Below, in pieces: positions 38,763 through 47,178 of a DNA stretch of 64,000 nt. Location of the stretch: contig NZ_JAELUP010000103.1 of assembly GCF_016424485.1 (NCBI RefSeq), forward strand, positions 310,001 through 374,000, written 5' to 3'. The DNA comes from Paenibacillus roseus. Lineage in GTDB: Bacteria; Bacillota; Bacilli; Paenibacillales; Paenibacillaceae. The stretch's first letter is position 1. Each line of letters begins with the position of its first letter. The position numbers were made by a program, and so were the translations under genes. A model generated the notes under the pieces. That model saw only the letters and a program-made list of their open reading frames with translations. It was not told the origin of the DNA and did not search any database.

Positions 38763-41648
38763 ATGAGAATGCCGCTATTTCGTTTTTTGTTTCGCAAAAT
38801 GTGGAACACGCGCTGGCTTACGATCAGCACGCTGGCGGGATTGATACTGGCAGTGGCATTCGCAACAAGTATTCCGATGTATGCCGACGGCGCTCTGAAG
38901 CGTGTCGTCGCTACCTCGCTCCGGGAGCAAAGTACGGGCTTGCCTGCCGGTTCACTCTTGATGAGATATCAGGCGTCAGGAGGCGAAGCAACGAATCTGG
39001 CCTCATTGCATACTGTCTCGTCGTACATCAAGGATGGGGTTCCGAAGCAAATCGGCTTTCCGTACCAGACTTTTGTTGAGACGCTCGGCGTTCGCAATGC
39101 CGAGGTTACACCGGAGGACCCGACAAAGGTCGATGCGAGCCGCAAGCGCCAGCTGTCGCTTGTTACAAGCACAGGGCTGGAGGACAAAGCGGAATTGGCC
39201 CAAGGGCGTTGGGTGAATGGTTCTGCTGTAGATGTCGGCGGAATACTTGAGGCGGTTATATTGGAAGAGGGAATGTACCGCAACGATATTCATATCGGGG
39301 ATGTCTTCTTTTATCCGGTTAGCGGTCAGAAGCTTCGTGTGAAGATCGTTGGCGCGTATACGCCTAAGGACCCTTCTGATCCTTACTGGTACCAAGGTCT
39401 GGAAGGCCTGATGAATGTGCTGCAAATTAGCAACAAGGCCTTTAATGAAGGCGTCTTGACCAAATACAAGGCGCCGCTCCATACGGCGAACTGGTATTAT
39501 GCGTTTGATTTGCGAGAAATCAAAACAAGCCAGCTGTCGCCATTAAGCAATACGTTAGAGCGTTTGAATATTGAGCTCTATCAAATGTTGAAAAATACGA
39601 AGGTGGAAATTTCGTTTGCTTCCATCCTGTCGAATTTCAGAACACAAAGCTTGCAGTTGCAAACCATGCTCTTTACGCTCGCGATTCCGATGCTGGCCAT
39701 GGTCTTCTACTTTATTGCTATGAACGCCAGGCAGTCGCTGGATAAACAGCGCAGCGACATTGCCGTGTTGCGGAGCCGGGGAGCGGGGACGGGCCAGATT
39801 ATCTGGATTTACCTGCTGGAGGGATTGCTACTTGGCGCGGTGGCGATGGCGGCAGGCCCAATGCTCGGATGGTTCATGGCCAAGAGCATCGGCTCGGCAA
39901 ACGGCTTTCTAACCTTCGTAGACCGCAAGTCGATTCCGGTCGGATTCTCTACAGAAGCCTGGATTGCCGGGGGCTCGGCTGTATTTCTGGCGATTCTGGC
40001 TACGGTCGTACCGGCCATTATCTATGCCCGTTCGTCGATCGTGAACTATAAGCAGCAGCTTGCGCGTTCCGACCGCGGCCCGATCTGGCAGCGCTGGTTC
40101 CTGGATGTGCTGCTGCTGGGGGCTGCAGGTTACGGATGGTATCTGTTCAACGAGCGCCAGATGATCTCGTTCCAAACCGGGATGACTACGGATCAATTGA
40201 ACGTACAGCCGTTCTTGTTTTTTGTTCCGGCGCTTGCAATCTTTGCCATGGGACTGTTCTTCCTGCGTATTTTCCCGTGGTTGTTGAAGCTGTTTAACTG
40301 GCTTGGCAAACGGTTTTTGCCTGTGCCGCTCTATTTGACGCTTGCTCAGTTGTCGCGTTCTTCGAAGGCTTATTATCCGCTGATGATTTTGCTTATTCTG
40401 ACGCTGGGTCTTGGCGTATATAACGCTTCGGCAGCCCGGACAATTGACCTGAATTCCACGGAGCGCACGCTCTATCAATACGGTACCGATGTTGTCATCG
40501 AATCTGTATGGCCGGCCCAGCCGGAGAGACCGCTTAAGCCTAACAAACCCAATCAGCCGGGCAAGCCTGACAATGGGAATTCGGGCGGAAATTCAGGGGG
40601 CAATCCGGGAAGTCCGGGAGGCGGCAATGAAAACCAGAGACCAGCGAAGATGATCTACTCGGAGCCGCCGTTTGAAGTATACCGTACTCTTAACGGGGTA
40701 GAAGCCGCGGCACGCGTGCTTAACGCGAAAGCGAATATCGTCGTATCCGGCCGTTCAATCGGCCAGGGGAATGTTATGGGGATAGATAATGTGGACTTTG
40801 CGAAGGTAGCCTGGTTCCGCAACGACCTGTTCCCGGCGCACCCGTACCAGTATTTGAACCTGCTTGGCGCTTATGAACATGCGGCTATTATCCCTTCTAA
40901 TATAGCGGAGAAATACCAGCTTAAGGTGAATGACATTGTTTCGGCTGGAATGGCTGACGGTATGGTCGAGTTCGTAGTTGTCGGCATTTTGCCGTATTGG
41001 CCGACGCAATACCCTGACAAGACACCCTTCATTATCGCCAATCTGGATTATATCTATGATCAGGTGCCAATGACTCCTTACAAGGTTTGGTTGAAGGTTC
41101 AGGATGGCGTAAAAACCGGATCGATTATGAATGAACTGGCGAGCAAAGGTGTTGAGCTTGCTTCGGTAGAGGATGTAAGGATTGAATTGGCAACCCAGGC
41201 GAAGCATCCGACGCGGGGCGGTGTATTCGGAATCTTAAGCCTCGGCTTCCTCGTATCCGTAATTGTATCGCTGGCTGGCTATGTGCTCTACTGGTTCTTC
41301 AATCTGTCGGGTCGCGTAGTTCAGTTCGGGGTGCTGAGGGCGATGGGGCTATCGAAGCGACAGCTCACCGGCATGCTGCTGTTGGAACAGGTATTTACTG
41401 CGGGGCTGTCGATCGCGCTCGGCATATTGATTGGCAGGCTTGCCAGCGTGCTGTTCCTGCCGTTCCTGCAGACGACCGATAATGTAGCCACGTCAGTCCC
41501 ACCATTCCGTATCGTGTTTGATATGAAGGACACCGTGCAAATTTATTTCGTAGTCGCCTTTATGATGCTGGCTGGTGCGACCATGCTGTTCCTGCACATC
41601 CGCAGGCTTCGCGTACATCAGGCGGTTAAGATGGGAGAGGAGCGTTAA
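38763..41648 (+). CDS. FtsX-type ABC transporter permease
   Basis: The 961-residue membrane protein has an N-terminal helix (residues about 19-37). A large extracellular domain follows, then three helices of a first FtsX domain, a central segment with more helices, a second extracellular domain, and a final three-helix FtsX domain (GFLVSVIVSLAGYVLYW, GMLLLEQVFTAGLSIALG, YFVVAFMMLAGATMLFL). About residues 585-625 are a low-complexity Pro/Gly/Asn stretch outside the membrane. Permeases of this architecture usually export or move lipids, peptides or cell-wall related substrates; the substrate here is unknown. Confidence 0.88.
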   Translation: MRMPLFRFLFRKMWNTRWLTISTLAGLILAVAFATSIPMYADGALKRVVATSLREQSTGLPAGSLLMRYQASGGEATNLASLHTVSSYIKDGVPKQIGFPYQTFVETLGVRNAEVTPEDPTKVDASRKRQLSLVTSTGLEDKAELAQGRWVNGSAVDVGGILEAVILEEGMYRNDIHIGDVFFYPVSGQKLRVKIVGAYTPKDPSDPYWYQGLEGLMNVLQISNKAFNEGVLTKYKAPLHTANWYYAFDLREIKTSQLSPLSNTLERLNIELYQMLKNTKVEISFASILSNFRTQSLQLQTMLFTLAIPMLAMVFYFIAMNARQSLDKQRSDIAVLRSRGAGTGQIIWIYLLEGLLLGAVAMAAGPMLGWFMAKSIGSANGFLTFVDRKSIPVGFSTEAWIAGGSAVFLAILATVVPAIIYARSSIVNYKQQLARSDRGPIWQRWFLDVLLLGAAGYGWYLFNERQMISFQTGMTTDQLNVQPFLFFVPALAIFAMGLFFLRIFPWLLKLFNWLGKRFLPVPLYLTLAQLSRSSKAYYPLMILLILTLGLGVYNASAARTIDLNSTERTLYQYGTDVVIESVWPAQPERPLKPNKPNQPGKPDNGNSGGNSGGNPGSPGGGNENQRPAKMIYSEPPFEVYRTLNGVEAAARVLNAKANIVVSGRSIGQGNVMGIDNVDFAKVAWFRNDLFPAHPYQYLNLLGAYEHAAIIPSNIAEKYQLKVNDIVSAGMADGMVEFVVVGILPYWPTQYPDKTPFIIANLDYIYDQVPMTPYKVWLKVQDGVKTGSIMNELASKGVELASVEDVRIELATQAKHPTRGGVFGILSLGFLVSVIVSLAGYVLYWFFNLSGRVVQFGVLRAMGLSKRQLTGMLLLEQVFTAGLSIALGILIGRLASVLFLPFLQTTDNVATSVPPFRIVFDMKDTVQIYFVVAFMMLAGATMLFLHIRRLRVHQAVKMGEER

Positions 41649-41651
41649 GCC

Positions 41652-42533
41652 GTGATCGAATGTGAAGGCCTGGTGAAAATTTATAAGTCTGACGATCTCG
41701 AGGTTGTTGCTCTCCAGGGATTGAACCTGTCCGTCCGCAAAGGAGAAATGATGGCGATTATCGGCAACAGCGGCAGCGGGAAGTCGACGCTGCTCAATAC
41801 GCTCGGGGGGCTGGACCGCCCCTCGGCCGGATCGGTAAAAGTAGGCAAATGGGATTTGCTGAAAATCAGCGATGATGATCTTGTCCATTACAAACGGGAT
41901 ACAGTAGGTTTCATTTGGCAGAACAATGCCCGCAACCTGCTCCCGTATTTGACCGCTCTTGAGAATGTCGAGATGCCGATGATTTTGTCCGGCAAGCTGG
42001 ATCGTCCCTATGCGAAGCAACTGCTCGAATGGGTTGGCTTGAAGGAGCGGATGGGCAATAAGCTCCACCAGCTTTCAGGCGGTGAGCAGCAGCGGGTGGC
42101 AATCGCTATCTCCTTGTCCAACAAGCCGGAGCTGCTGCTTGCCGATGAACCGACGGGTTCGGTCGACAGCCGGACGTCAGATATGATCATGGACATTTTC
42201 CGCAGGTTCAACTCCGAGCTTGAACTTACGATCGTGATTGTCACGCATGACCTGTCGCTTGCAGGCAAGGTGGATCGTGTGGTTGCAATCCGCGACGGCC
42301 TGACCAGTACCGAATTTATCAAGCGCAATCCGAATCTGGATCAGGTGGAGGAAGAAATTCGCGGCATGGGAGCTTTGCAGCATGTCCATGAGGAATATGT
42401 GGTCGTTGACCGAGTAGGCCGGATGCAAATTCCAAGGGATTACTTGAACGCGCTGAATATTAAAGATAAAGCGTCCATGGAATTTGACGGAGAAAAAATA
42501 ATTATATCGGCACCAAAATTATTGGAGGGGTAA
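41652..42533 (+). CDS. ABC transporter ATP-binding protein with C-terminal AbrB-like domain
   Basis: This is the second ATPase of the cassette. The ABC core shows Walker A GNSGSGKSTLLN, signature LSGGEQQRVAIAIS, Walker B LLLADEPTGSVDS and the switch His in VTHDLSLAG. After residue about 250 a segment YVVVDRVGRMQIPRDYL and then NIKDKASMEFDGEKIIIS follows the AbrB/SpoVT swapped-hairpin pattern (GRxxIP, L.I..K, E...EKIII). The start is GTG 41652 behind GGGAGAGG. The gene begins 3 bases after the permease stop and ends 4 bases before the next gene. Confidence 0.9.
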   Translation: MIECEGLVKIYKSDDLEVVALQGLNLSVRKGEMMAIIGNSGSGKSTLLNTLGGLDRPSAGSVKVGKWDLLKISDDDLVHYKRDTVGFIWQNNARNLLPYLTALENVEMPMILSGKLDRPYAKQLLEWVGLKERMGNKLHQLSGGEQQRVAIAISLSNKPELLLADEPTGSVDSRTSDMIMDIFRRFNSELELTIVIVTHDLSLAGKVDRVVAIRDGLTSTEFIKRNPNLDQVEEEIRGMGALQHVHEEYVVVDRVGRMQIPRDYLNALNIKDKASMEFDGEKIIISAPKLLEG

Positions 42534-42537
42534 AGAG

Positions 42538-44043
42538 ATGAGAAAGTCATTTCGTAAAACAGTTGTAGTGTGCATGTCTATTTTGCTGTTATCATCCATG
42601 CTTGCAGCATGTACGAAGGGCAGCGGCGGATCAGAGTCAGAAAATCGGGTGCTGCGCATCGGAATCATGTATGGAAGCAAGGACAACGAATCCTATTTCC
42701 GTCAGCAATATACAGATACTTTTGAAGTTATGAATCAAAATATTGAAGTTCAAATTGTGCAGGCCAATGACTACAACGTAATGTACGGTGCGCGCGGAGG
42801 CGACGAAGACAAGCAAGATAAGCCCGATCCTTATGCGGAATTCCAAAAGCTGATTAGCGGCGACAATCCGGTGGACGTCGTTGTAGCTGATCCGGATGTG
42901 ATGTCCCGTCTGATTGAAGAGAACAGTCTGAAGGAGCTTGATCCGCTCATTCAGCAGGATAAATTTGATATTGACGCTTATGTGCCTACTGTTCTGGAAG
43001 GAATCAAATCGCTCAGCACAGATAACAAAATTTATGCGCTGACACCAACCTTTACTTCTTCCGCATTGTTTTATAACAAGAAGCTGTTCAACCAGGAAGG
43101 CATCGATCTTCCAACGAACGGCATGCAGTGGGATCAGGTGATTGATTTGGCGCGTCGATTTGTCAAACCGGATGAAGACAACAAAGTGTTCGGCTTGATG
43201 CTGAACCGCTACAGTGACCCGTTCAATGATGCTCTGTCAATGGCTGCGCCATTGCAGTTGCAGCAGTTCGACGAAAATTTGGATAAAATGCTGGTTAACT
43301 CCGAAGGCTGGGAGAAAATCTGGAACAAGGTCGTCGGATTGTATCGCGACAAGATTACCCCTACCAACGATGATATGTACAAAATCTATTCCGAGAATCA
43401 AAGCAATGACGGAAAATATGTGCCGTTTATGGATGATCTCTTCGTCCAGGGCAAGGTTGCCATGATGATTGGAAACTCTTATTATCTGAATGATCTGAGA
43501 AACGCCAAGGATCAGTCGGCCGAGGGCTTTGAAATGCCGGACTGGGATGTAGTCAGCCTGCCGGAGCATCCGGAAGCGCCAGGAATCGGAAGCAGCATTG
43601 CCTTGAGTACATTGATGGGCGTTAACAACAAGGCGCAAAATCCAAATGATGCCTGGAAGTTTATCAAGTTTATGAATAGCAAGGAATGGGCCAAACTGAA
43701 GTCGCGCAGCACCTATGAGATGGTAGCTCGCAAAGAGTTTTTGAAGCCGCTTGACGGCATGACTTACAATGTGGAAGCCTTTTACAGCTTGAAGCCGACT
43801 CCGCCAAGCAAGTTCAATCTTTCTGACATGTACAGCAAATATCCGTATTTCTATCAGGCCGTCAATGAACCGGGGCAGCAGTTGTTCCAGCAAGTGCTGG
43901 ACAATAAGAAGACCGTCAAGGAAGCATTGGCGGAATGGGAGACGAAGGGCAATGCCAATTTGAAAAAAATGAAGGAAAATCCGGATCAGCCGATTTCTGA
44001 AGACGGCAATGCGGGCGGCGGCGTTGTCAGCTCAGTATATTAA
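42538..44043 (+). CDS. Extracellular solute-binding lipoprotein (family 1)
   Basis: The 501-residue protein has a lipoprotein signal with lipobox SSMLAAC (Cys 25). It is followed by a family 1 binding protein fold (RIGIMYGSKDN, PVDVVVADPDVMSRLIEEN, YALTPTFTSSALFYNKKLF). Such proteins usually deliver sugars or peptides to importers with MalF/MalG-type permeases, but none is encoded here. It directly follows the ATPase gene behind GGAGGGG, so it is probably part of the export-type cassette. The following gene is a paralogue. Confidence 0.87.
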   Translation: MRKSFRKTVVVCMSILLLSSMLAACTKGSGGSESENRVLRIGIMYGSKDNESYFRQQYTDTFEVMNQNIEVQIVQANDYNVMYGARGGDEDKQDKPDPYAEFQKLISGDNPVDVVVADPDVMSRLIEENSLKELDPLIQQDKFDIDAYVPTVLEGIKSLSTDNKIYALTPTFTSSALFYNKKLFNQEGIDLPTNGMQWDQVIDLARRFVKPDEDNKVFGLMLNRYSDPFNDALSMAAPLQLQQFDENLDKMLVNSEGWEKIWNKVVGLYRDKITPTNDDMYKIYSENQSNDGKYVPFMDDLFVQGKVAMMIGNSYYLNDLRNAKDQSAEGFEMPDWDVVSLPEHPEAPGIGSSIALSTLMGVNNKAQNPNDAWKFIKFMNSKEWAKLKSRSTYEMVARKEFLKPLDGMTYNVEAFYSLKPTPPSKFNLSDMYSKYPYFYQAVNEPGQQLFQQVLDNKKTVKEALAEWETKGNANLKKMKENPDQPISEDGNAGGGVVSSVY

Positions 44044-44078
44044 TTATAAATTTAAAAATGTTGTAAATGGGAATTAAA

Positions 44079-44132
44079 GGGCGTCTCCTCTCCGTTCAGA
44101 CTTTTTCTGCTCAGAGAGCGAGGCGTCTTTTT
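44079..44132 (+). terminator. Probable terminator between the two binding-protein genes
   Basis: GGCGTCTC (44080-44087) pairs with GAGGCGTC (44120-44127) using two G-U pairs, followed by TTTTT. It may reduce expression of the second binding protein relative to the first. Confidence 0.55.
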
Positions 44133-44177
44133 GCCCATGAACACGAAAGGATGGGAACAATCATTGGAAGGGGGGGA

Positions 44178-45647
44178 ATGATGAGGAATCGTTTGAAAAG
44201 CGCTGTACGGGTTGTTATTACAGTTGTGCTGGTTACGACGCTTGCCGGGTGCAGCAAAGGCGGAGAGGAGATGGAAGCGGGCAAAGGCGTGCTGCGAATA
44301 GGAACCTTGTACGGCGATAAAGGAGAAAGCGATACAGAATTTCGTCAGCGTTTTACAGATACGTTCGAGCTGTTGAACAGTCAGGTAGGTGTGGAAATTG
44401 TGCCTGTACTCGATGAATGGGGCCAGGCTTATTTGACGGGAGAGCATGTTGACAGTCCCTATGCTGCTTTGCGCCTGCTTATGGAAGGGGATAACCCGGT
44501 AGATGCCGTCATCGTTGATCCGCAGTACATCTATTCCCTGATTCAAGATAATCTGCTTCAGGAGCTTGATCCGTTTATTCAGCGTCATCATTTTGATATG
44601 GTCGGGTATGCGCCTGCGATTAGAGAAGGAATCAAGGCGATGGGCAACGGTAAAATGTATGCCTTGACGCCAACGTTTATAGCGGCAGGATTGTTTTATA
44701 ACAAAACGATATTCAAGGAACGCGGCATTGATCCGCCCAAGGACGGCATGGACTGGGAGGAAGTTACGCAATTGGCCCGCCGCGCAGCCGGTCCGGGGGA
44801 AGAGTGGCCTGTGTTCGGATTGGTTATGAACAGGTTCAATGGCAATGGTTTTCGGGACGTACTGGCGATGGCCCGGCAGTTGGATCTGAAACTAATAGAC
44901 GAATCCAGAGAAAAAATGCTTGTCAATTCGAGCCAGTGGGAGAATCTCTGGACGATGGTATCGGAGTTGTACAAGGATCAAATCTCCCCGGCAACCAATG
45001 ATTTTTACACCCCGCCGATGGCCGGAGAAGACTACAACCCATATAGCGGCGATTTGTTTCTTTCTGGGAGAGCTGCTATGCTGGTATCCAACTTTACATA
45101 TTTGAATGAGCTTGCGGAGGCGGCAAGCCATGTGGAGCTTGCGGGCGGCAGTCGGGTTCCGGATTGGGACGTAGTCAGTGTGCCGTATTTTTCGCAGTCT
45201 CCTTCAATTGGGATGGGTGTAGAGATGGGCATGATGGTTGGAATTAATGCGCGTGCCCAGAACAGCAAGGATGCCTGGAGGCTGATTGAACTGCTGAACG
45301 GGAAGCCATGGGCGAAAACCAAATCACGGAGCATCAACGAATTGATGGTTCGTAAGGAATTTGCGCGGCCTCTTGGCGGGATGAGCTACAATTTGGAGGC
45401 CTTTTATGGCTTGCAACCCGCATTGCCGGATACGGAGCAACTGAGTTCCAGCTTCAACTATTATTACGATATGATTTATTTGCCCGGCTTCAAGCTGTTC
45501 AACAAAGTCATAAGCGGAGAAATGACTGTCAAGGAAGCGCTGGAGATATGGGAGAGTAGCGGGAATGCAAGCTTGAAACGGATCAAGGAGGAGCCGGATA
45601 AACATTTCAGCTTTAATGAGTACGGTCTGATTCAGGATGAACATTAG
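44178..45647 (+). CDS. Second extracellular solute-binding lipoprotein (paralogue)
   Basis: The 489-residue protein has a short basic N-terminus, one hydrophobic segment and lipobox TTLAGC. Its sequence runs parallel to the upstream protein: RIGTLYGDKGESD, PVDAVIVDPQYIYSLIQDN, YALTPTFIAAGLFYNKTIF, and the end EIWESSGNASLKRIKEEPD. This suggests a tandem duplication with divergence. A GGAAGGGGGGG stretch at 44166-44176 precedes ATG 44178 (ATG 44181 is also possible); a frame start at 44067 lies in the terminator and is not used. Confidence 0.86.
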   Translation: MMRNRLKSAVRVVITVVLVTTLAGCSKGGEEMEAGKGVLRIGTLYGDKGESDTEFRQRFTDTFELLNSQVGVEIVPVLDEWGQAYLTGEHVDSPYAALRLLMEGDNPVDAVIVDPQYIYSLIQDNLLQELDPFIQRHHFDMVGYAPAIREGIKAMGNGKMYALTPTFIAAGLFYNKTIFKERGIDPPKDGMDWEEVTQLARRAAGPGEEWPVFGLVMNRFNGNGFRDVLAMARQLDLKLIDESREKMLVNSSQWENLWTMVSELYKDQISPATNDFYTPPMAGEDYNPYSGDLFLSGRAAMLVSNFTYLNELAEAASHVELAGGSRVPDWDVVSVPYFSQSPSIGMGVEMGMMVGINARAQNSKDAWRLIELLNGKPWAKTKSRSINELMVRKEFARPLGGMSYNLEAFYGLQPALPDTEQLSSSFNYYYDMIYLPGFKLFNKVISGEMTVKEALEIWESSGNASLKRIKEEPDKHFSFNEYGLIQDEH

Positions 45648-45858
45648 ATGTACGATGTACGCTATGACGATGAAGAGAAGTTTGGAAGGCAAAAGTACCT
45701 GTAGCGGGCGAAGGTTGTCTTAACAATTTCGCCCCTGACTGCGGGCTGCGCAGCCTCTATCCTTCAGCTTGAAAGAAAAATGACTTTGCGGAATGAAATG
45801 AATGAGACATTTCAGGGTACTCTAATGTTAAAGAAAGCAAGTATTGGAGGGACCGTCA

Positions 45859-46023
45859 GTGAAATGGATATATTGGGTAAGGTTGTATGATACCAAATTT
45901 CAGGCGGGCTGCCTGGTAAAGAGGATGGAGGATGACTGGTGGATATATGGATATAACAGCCCTAGCGAAGCTGAGGTATTCCGTTCCCGCAGAGGGCGGT
46001 ATGGAGTTCGCTTCAAGGTTTAG
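45859..46023 (+). CDS. Small ORF, 54 residues, unrecognised
   Basis: GTG 45859 follows GGAGGG and opens a 54-residue frame. It begins MKWIYWVRLYDTKFQAG and ends in the basic stretch RSRRGRYGVRFKV; it is rich in Trp, Tyr and Arg. There is no membrane helix or signal. I do not recognise the family. The good ribosome site and sensible composition favour a real gene. The tail overlaps a perfect GTTTAGGAAA / TTTCCTAAAC hairpin that is not followed by T residues. The preceding gap from 45648 shows nothing else. Confidence 0.5.
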   Translation: MKWIYWVRLYDTKFQAGCLVKRMEDDWWIYGYNSPSEAEVFRSRRGRYGVRFKV

Positions 46024-46069
46024 GAAAGGCGTTATTTCCTAAACCAAAAAAATTGGTAAAGAAAAAGGG

Positions 46070-46099
46070 TTGACTAAAGGTTCTTGAATATGGTATATT
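46070..46099 (+). promoter_or_regulatory. Promoter of the fMet/Ile tRNA genes
   Basis: TTGACT (46070-46075), an 18-base spacer and TATATT (46094-46099), 43 bases before the first tRNA gene. Confidence 0.7.
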
Positions 46100-46141
46100 T
46101 TATCTTGTCGCCATTATTGGATGACATTTTGAGGTAAACGA

Positions 46142-46218
<77 letters not shown>

Positions 46219-46250
46219 AACTTACAAGTCAATGTGGTCACCCTATATAA

Positions 46251-46327
46251 GGGCCCTTAGCTCAGTTGGTTAGAGCGGTCGGCTCATAACCGATTGGTCG
46301 GGGGTTCGAGTCCCTCAGGGCCCACCA
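46251..46327 (+). tRNA. tRNA with CAT anticodon, probably Ile2 (lysidine type)
   Basis: This is a 77-base cloverleaf, GGGCCCTTAGCTCAG...TGGGCCC-like acceptor with encoded CCA, anticodon CAT. The acceptor and D-arm sequence resembles the minor tRNA-Ile whose C34 is changed to lysidine, rather than elongator Met. That assignment rests on memory of related sequences and was not tested. Confidence 0.85.
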
Positions 46328-46471
46328 TTTGTTTAGATTCGCATGTGGTGGCTATTTTTTATTATAAATAGAGTGTGAGATTCTTATGGTCGGATTTAAG
46401 AGATAGTAAGAATAGCAATTATGTTTCGATAATCTATGTGTCGCTGATGAATGTTGACTTATGAAGCGTAT

Positions 46472-46525
46472 ACGCCTGGCTTTGATTGTTCGTCTGAGAG
46501 ACGCAGTCAAAGAGAGGCGTTTTTA
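46472..46525 (+). terminator. Terminator after the two tRNA genes
   Basis: ACGCCT..CTTTGA pairs with TCAAAG..AGGCGT and is followed by TTTT. The preceding stretch 46328-46471 shows no gene. Confidence 0.75.
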
Positions 46526-46584
46526 ATTTGATGAGAAATGCAGATTCATATAAATCGAAGCGGCAGAAAATTTTCATATGAGTA

Positions 46585-46614
46585 TTGACTGGAATCCCTA
46601 ATTTATGGTATGAT
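46585..46614 (+). promoter_or_regulatory. Promoter of tRNA-Leu
   Basis: TTGACT (46585-46590), an 18-base spacer and TATGAT (46609-46614), 63 bases before the tRNA. The layout copies that of the first tRNA promoter. Confidence 0.7.
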
Positions 46615-46677
46615 ATTTTTTGTTGACACGTTAAACGTGTTGCCAAGCACAACCATAATGTGCTGCATTCACATTAT

Positions 46678-46766
46678 GCCGGGGTGGCGGAATTGGCAGA
46701 CGCACAGGACTTAAAATCCTGCGGTAGGTGACTACCGTACCGGTTCGATCCCGGTCCTCGGCACCA
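46678..46766 (+). tRNA. tRNA-Leu (TAA)
   Basis: This is an 89-base class II tRNA with acceptor GCCGGGG and anticodon TAA at 46712-46714. A long variable arm (GGTAGGTGACTACC) precedes the T arm GGTTCGATCC, and CCA is encoded. It marks the left edge of the AT-rich island. Confidence 0.95.
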
Positions 46767-46788
46767 CTTATATGAATGAAATTAAGAG

Positions 46789-46820
46789 GTTTCAGCTCAT
46801 GTGGGCTGGGGCTTTTTTTT
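46789..46820 (+). terminator. Terminator after tRNA-Leu
   Basis: TTCAGCTC pairs with GGGCTGGG across ATGT, then eight T residues. Confidence 0.75.
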
Positions 46821-46906
46821 GTTTATGGGATGGTTTGGCTAATCGTGGTCGAATTTAATGGCAGTGAGCAATATCAAAGTGCAACAACATTTGATAGAAG
46901 TAAAGG

Positions 46907-46935
46907 TTGACAAGAGAATCCCACAGTGCTAATAT
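46907..46935 (+). promoter_or_regulatory. Promoter of the island's exporter gene
   Basis: TTGACA (46907-46912), a 17-base spacer and TAATAT (46930-46935). A leader of about 240 bases follows. It contains only a 45-codon frame without a ribosome site (47013-47150) and is otherwise featureless. Confidence 0.75.
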
Positions 46936-47178
46936 GTGCATATATTTTCCATTTAAGAAGTTTGTTAGTATAAATAGCGTAATAACTACCATCTATTGTC
47001 ACACATCAAAAAATGAACCCGTTTCTCAGGTGGCAACAATTTGACGAATATCTGCTGCTTGGGCTATTTCTTTCAAAGCAATCAAGTTCCACGAGCATGG
47101 ATTCGGAAGCTGAACCATTAAAGATTAAAAGAGATGAAAAAACCAACTAACTGCCATTATTAAAAAAAGGAGATATGT

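Noticed and set aside
47013-47150. 45-codon frame (MNPFLRWQQFDEYLLLG...) in the exporter leader
   Set aside because: No ribosome site upstream and no resemblance to a precursor peptide; kept only as a note on the leader.
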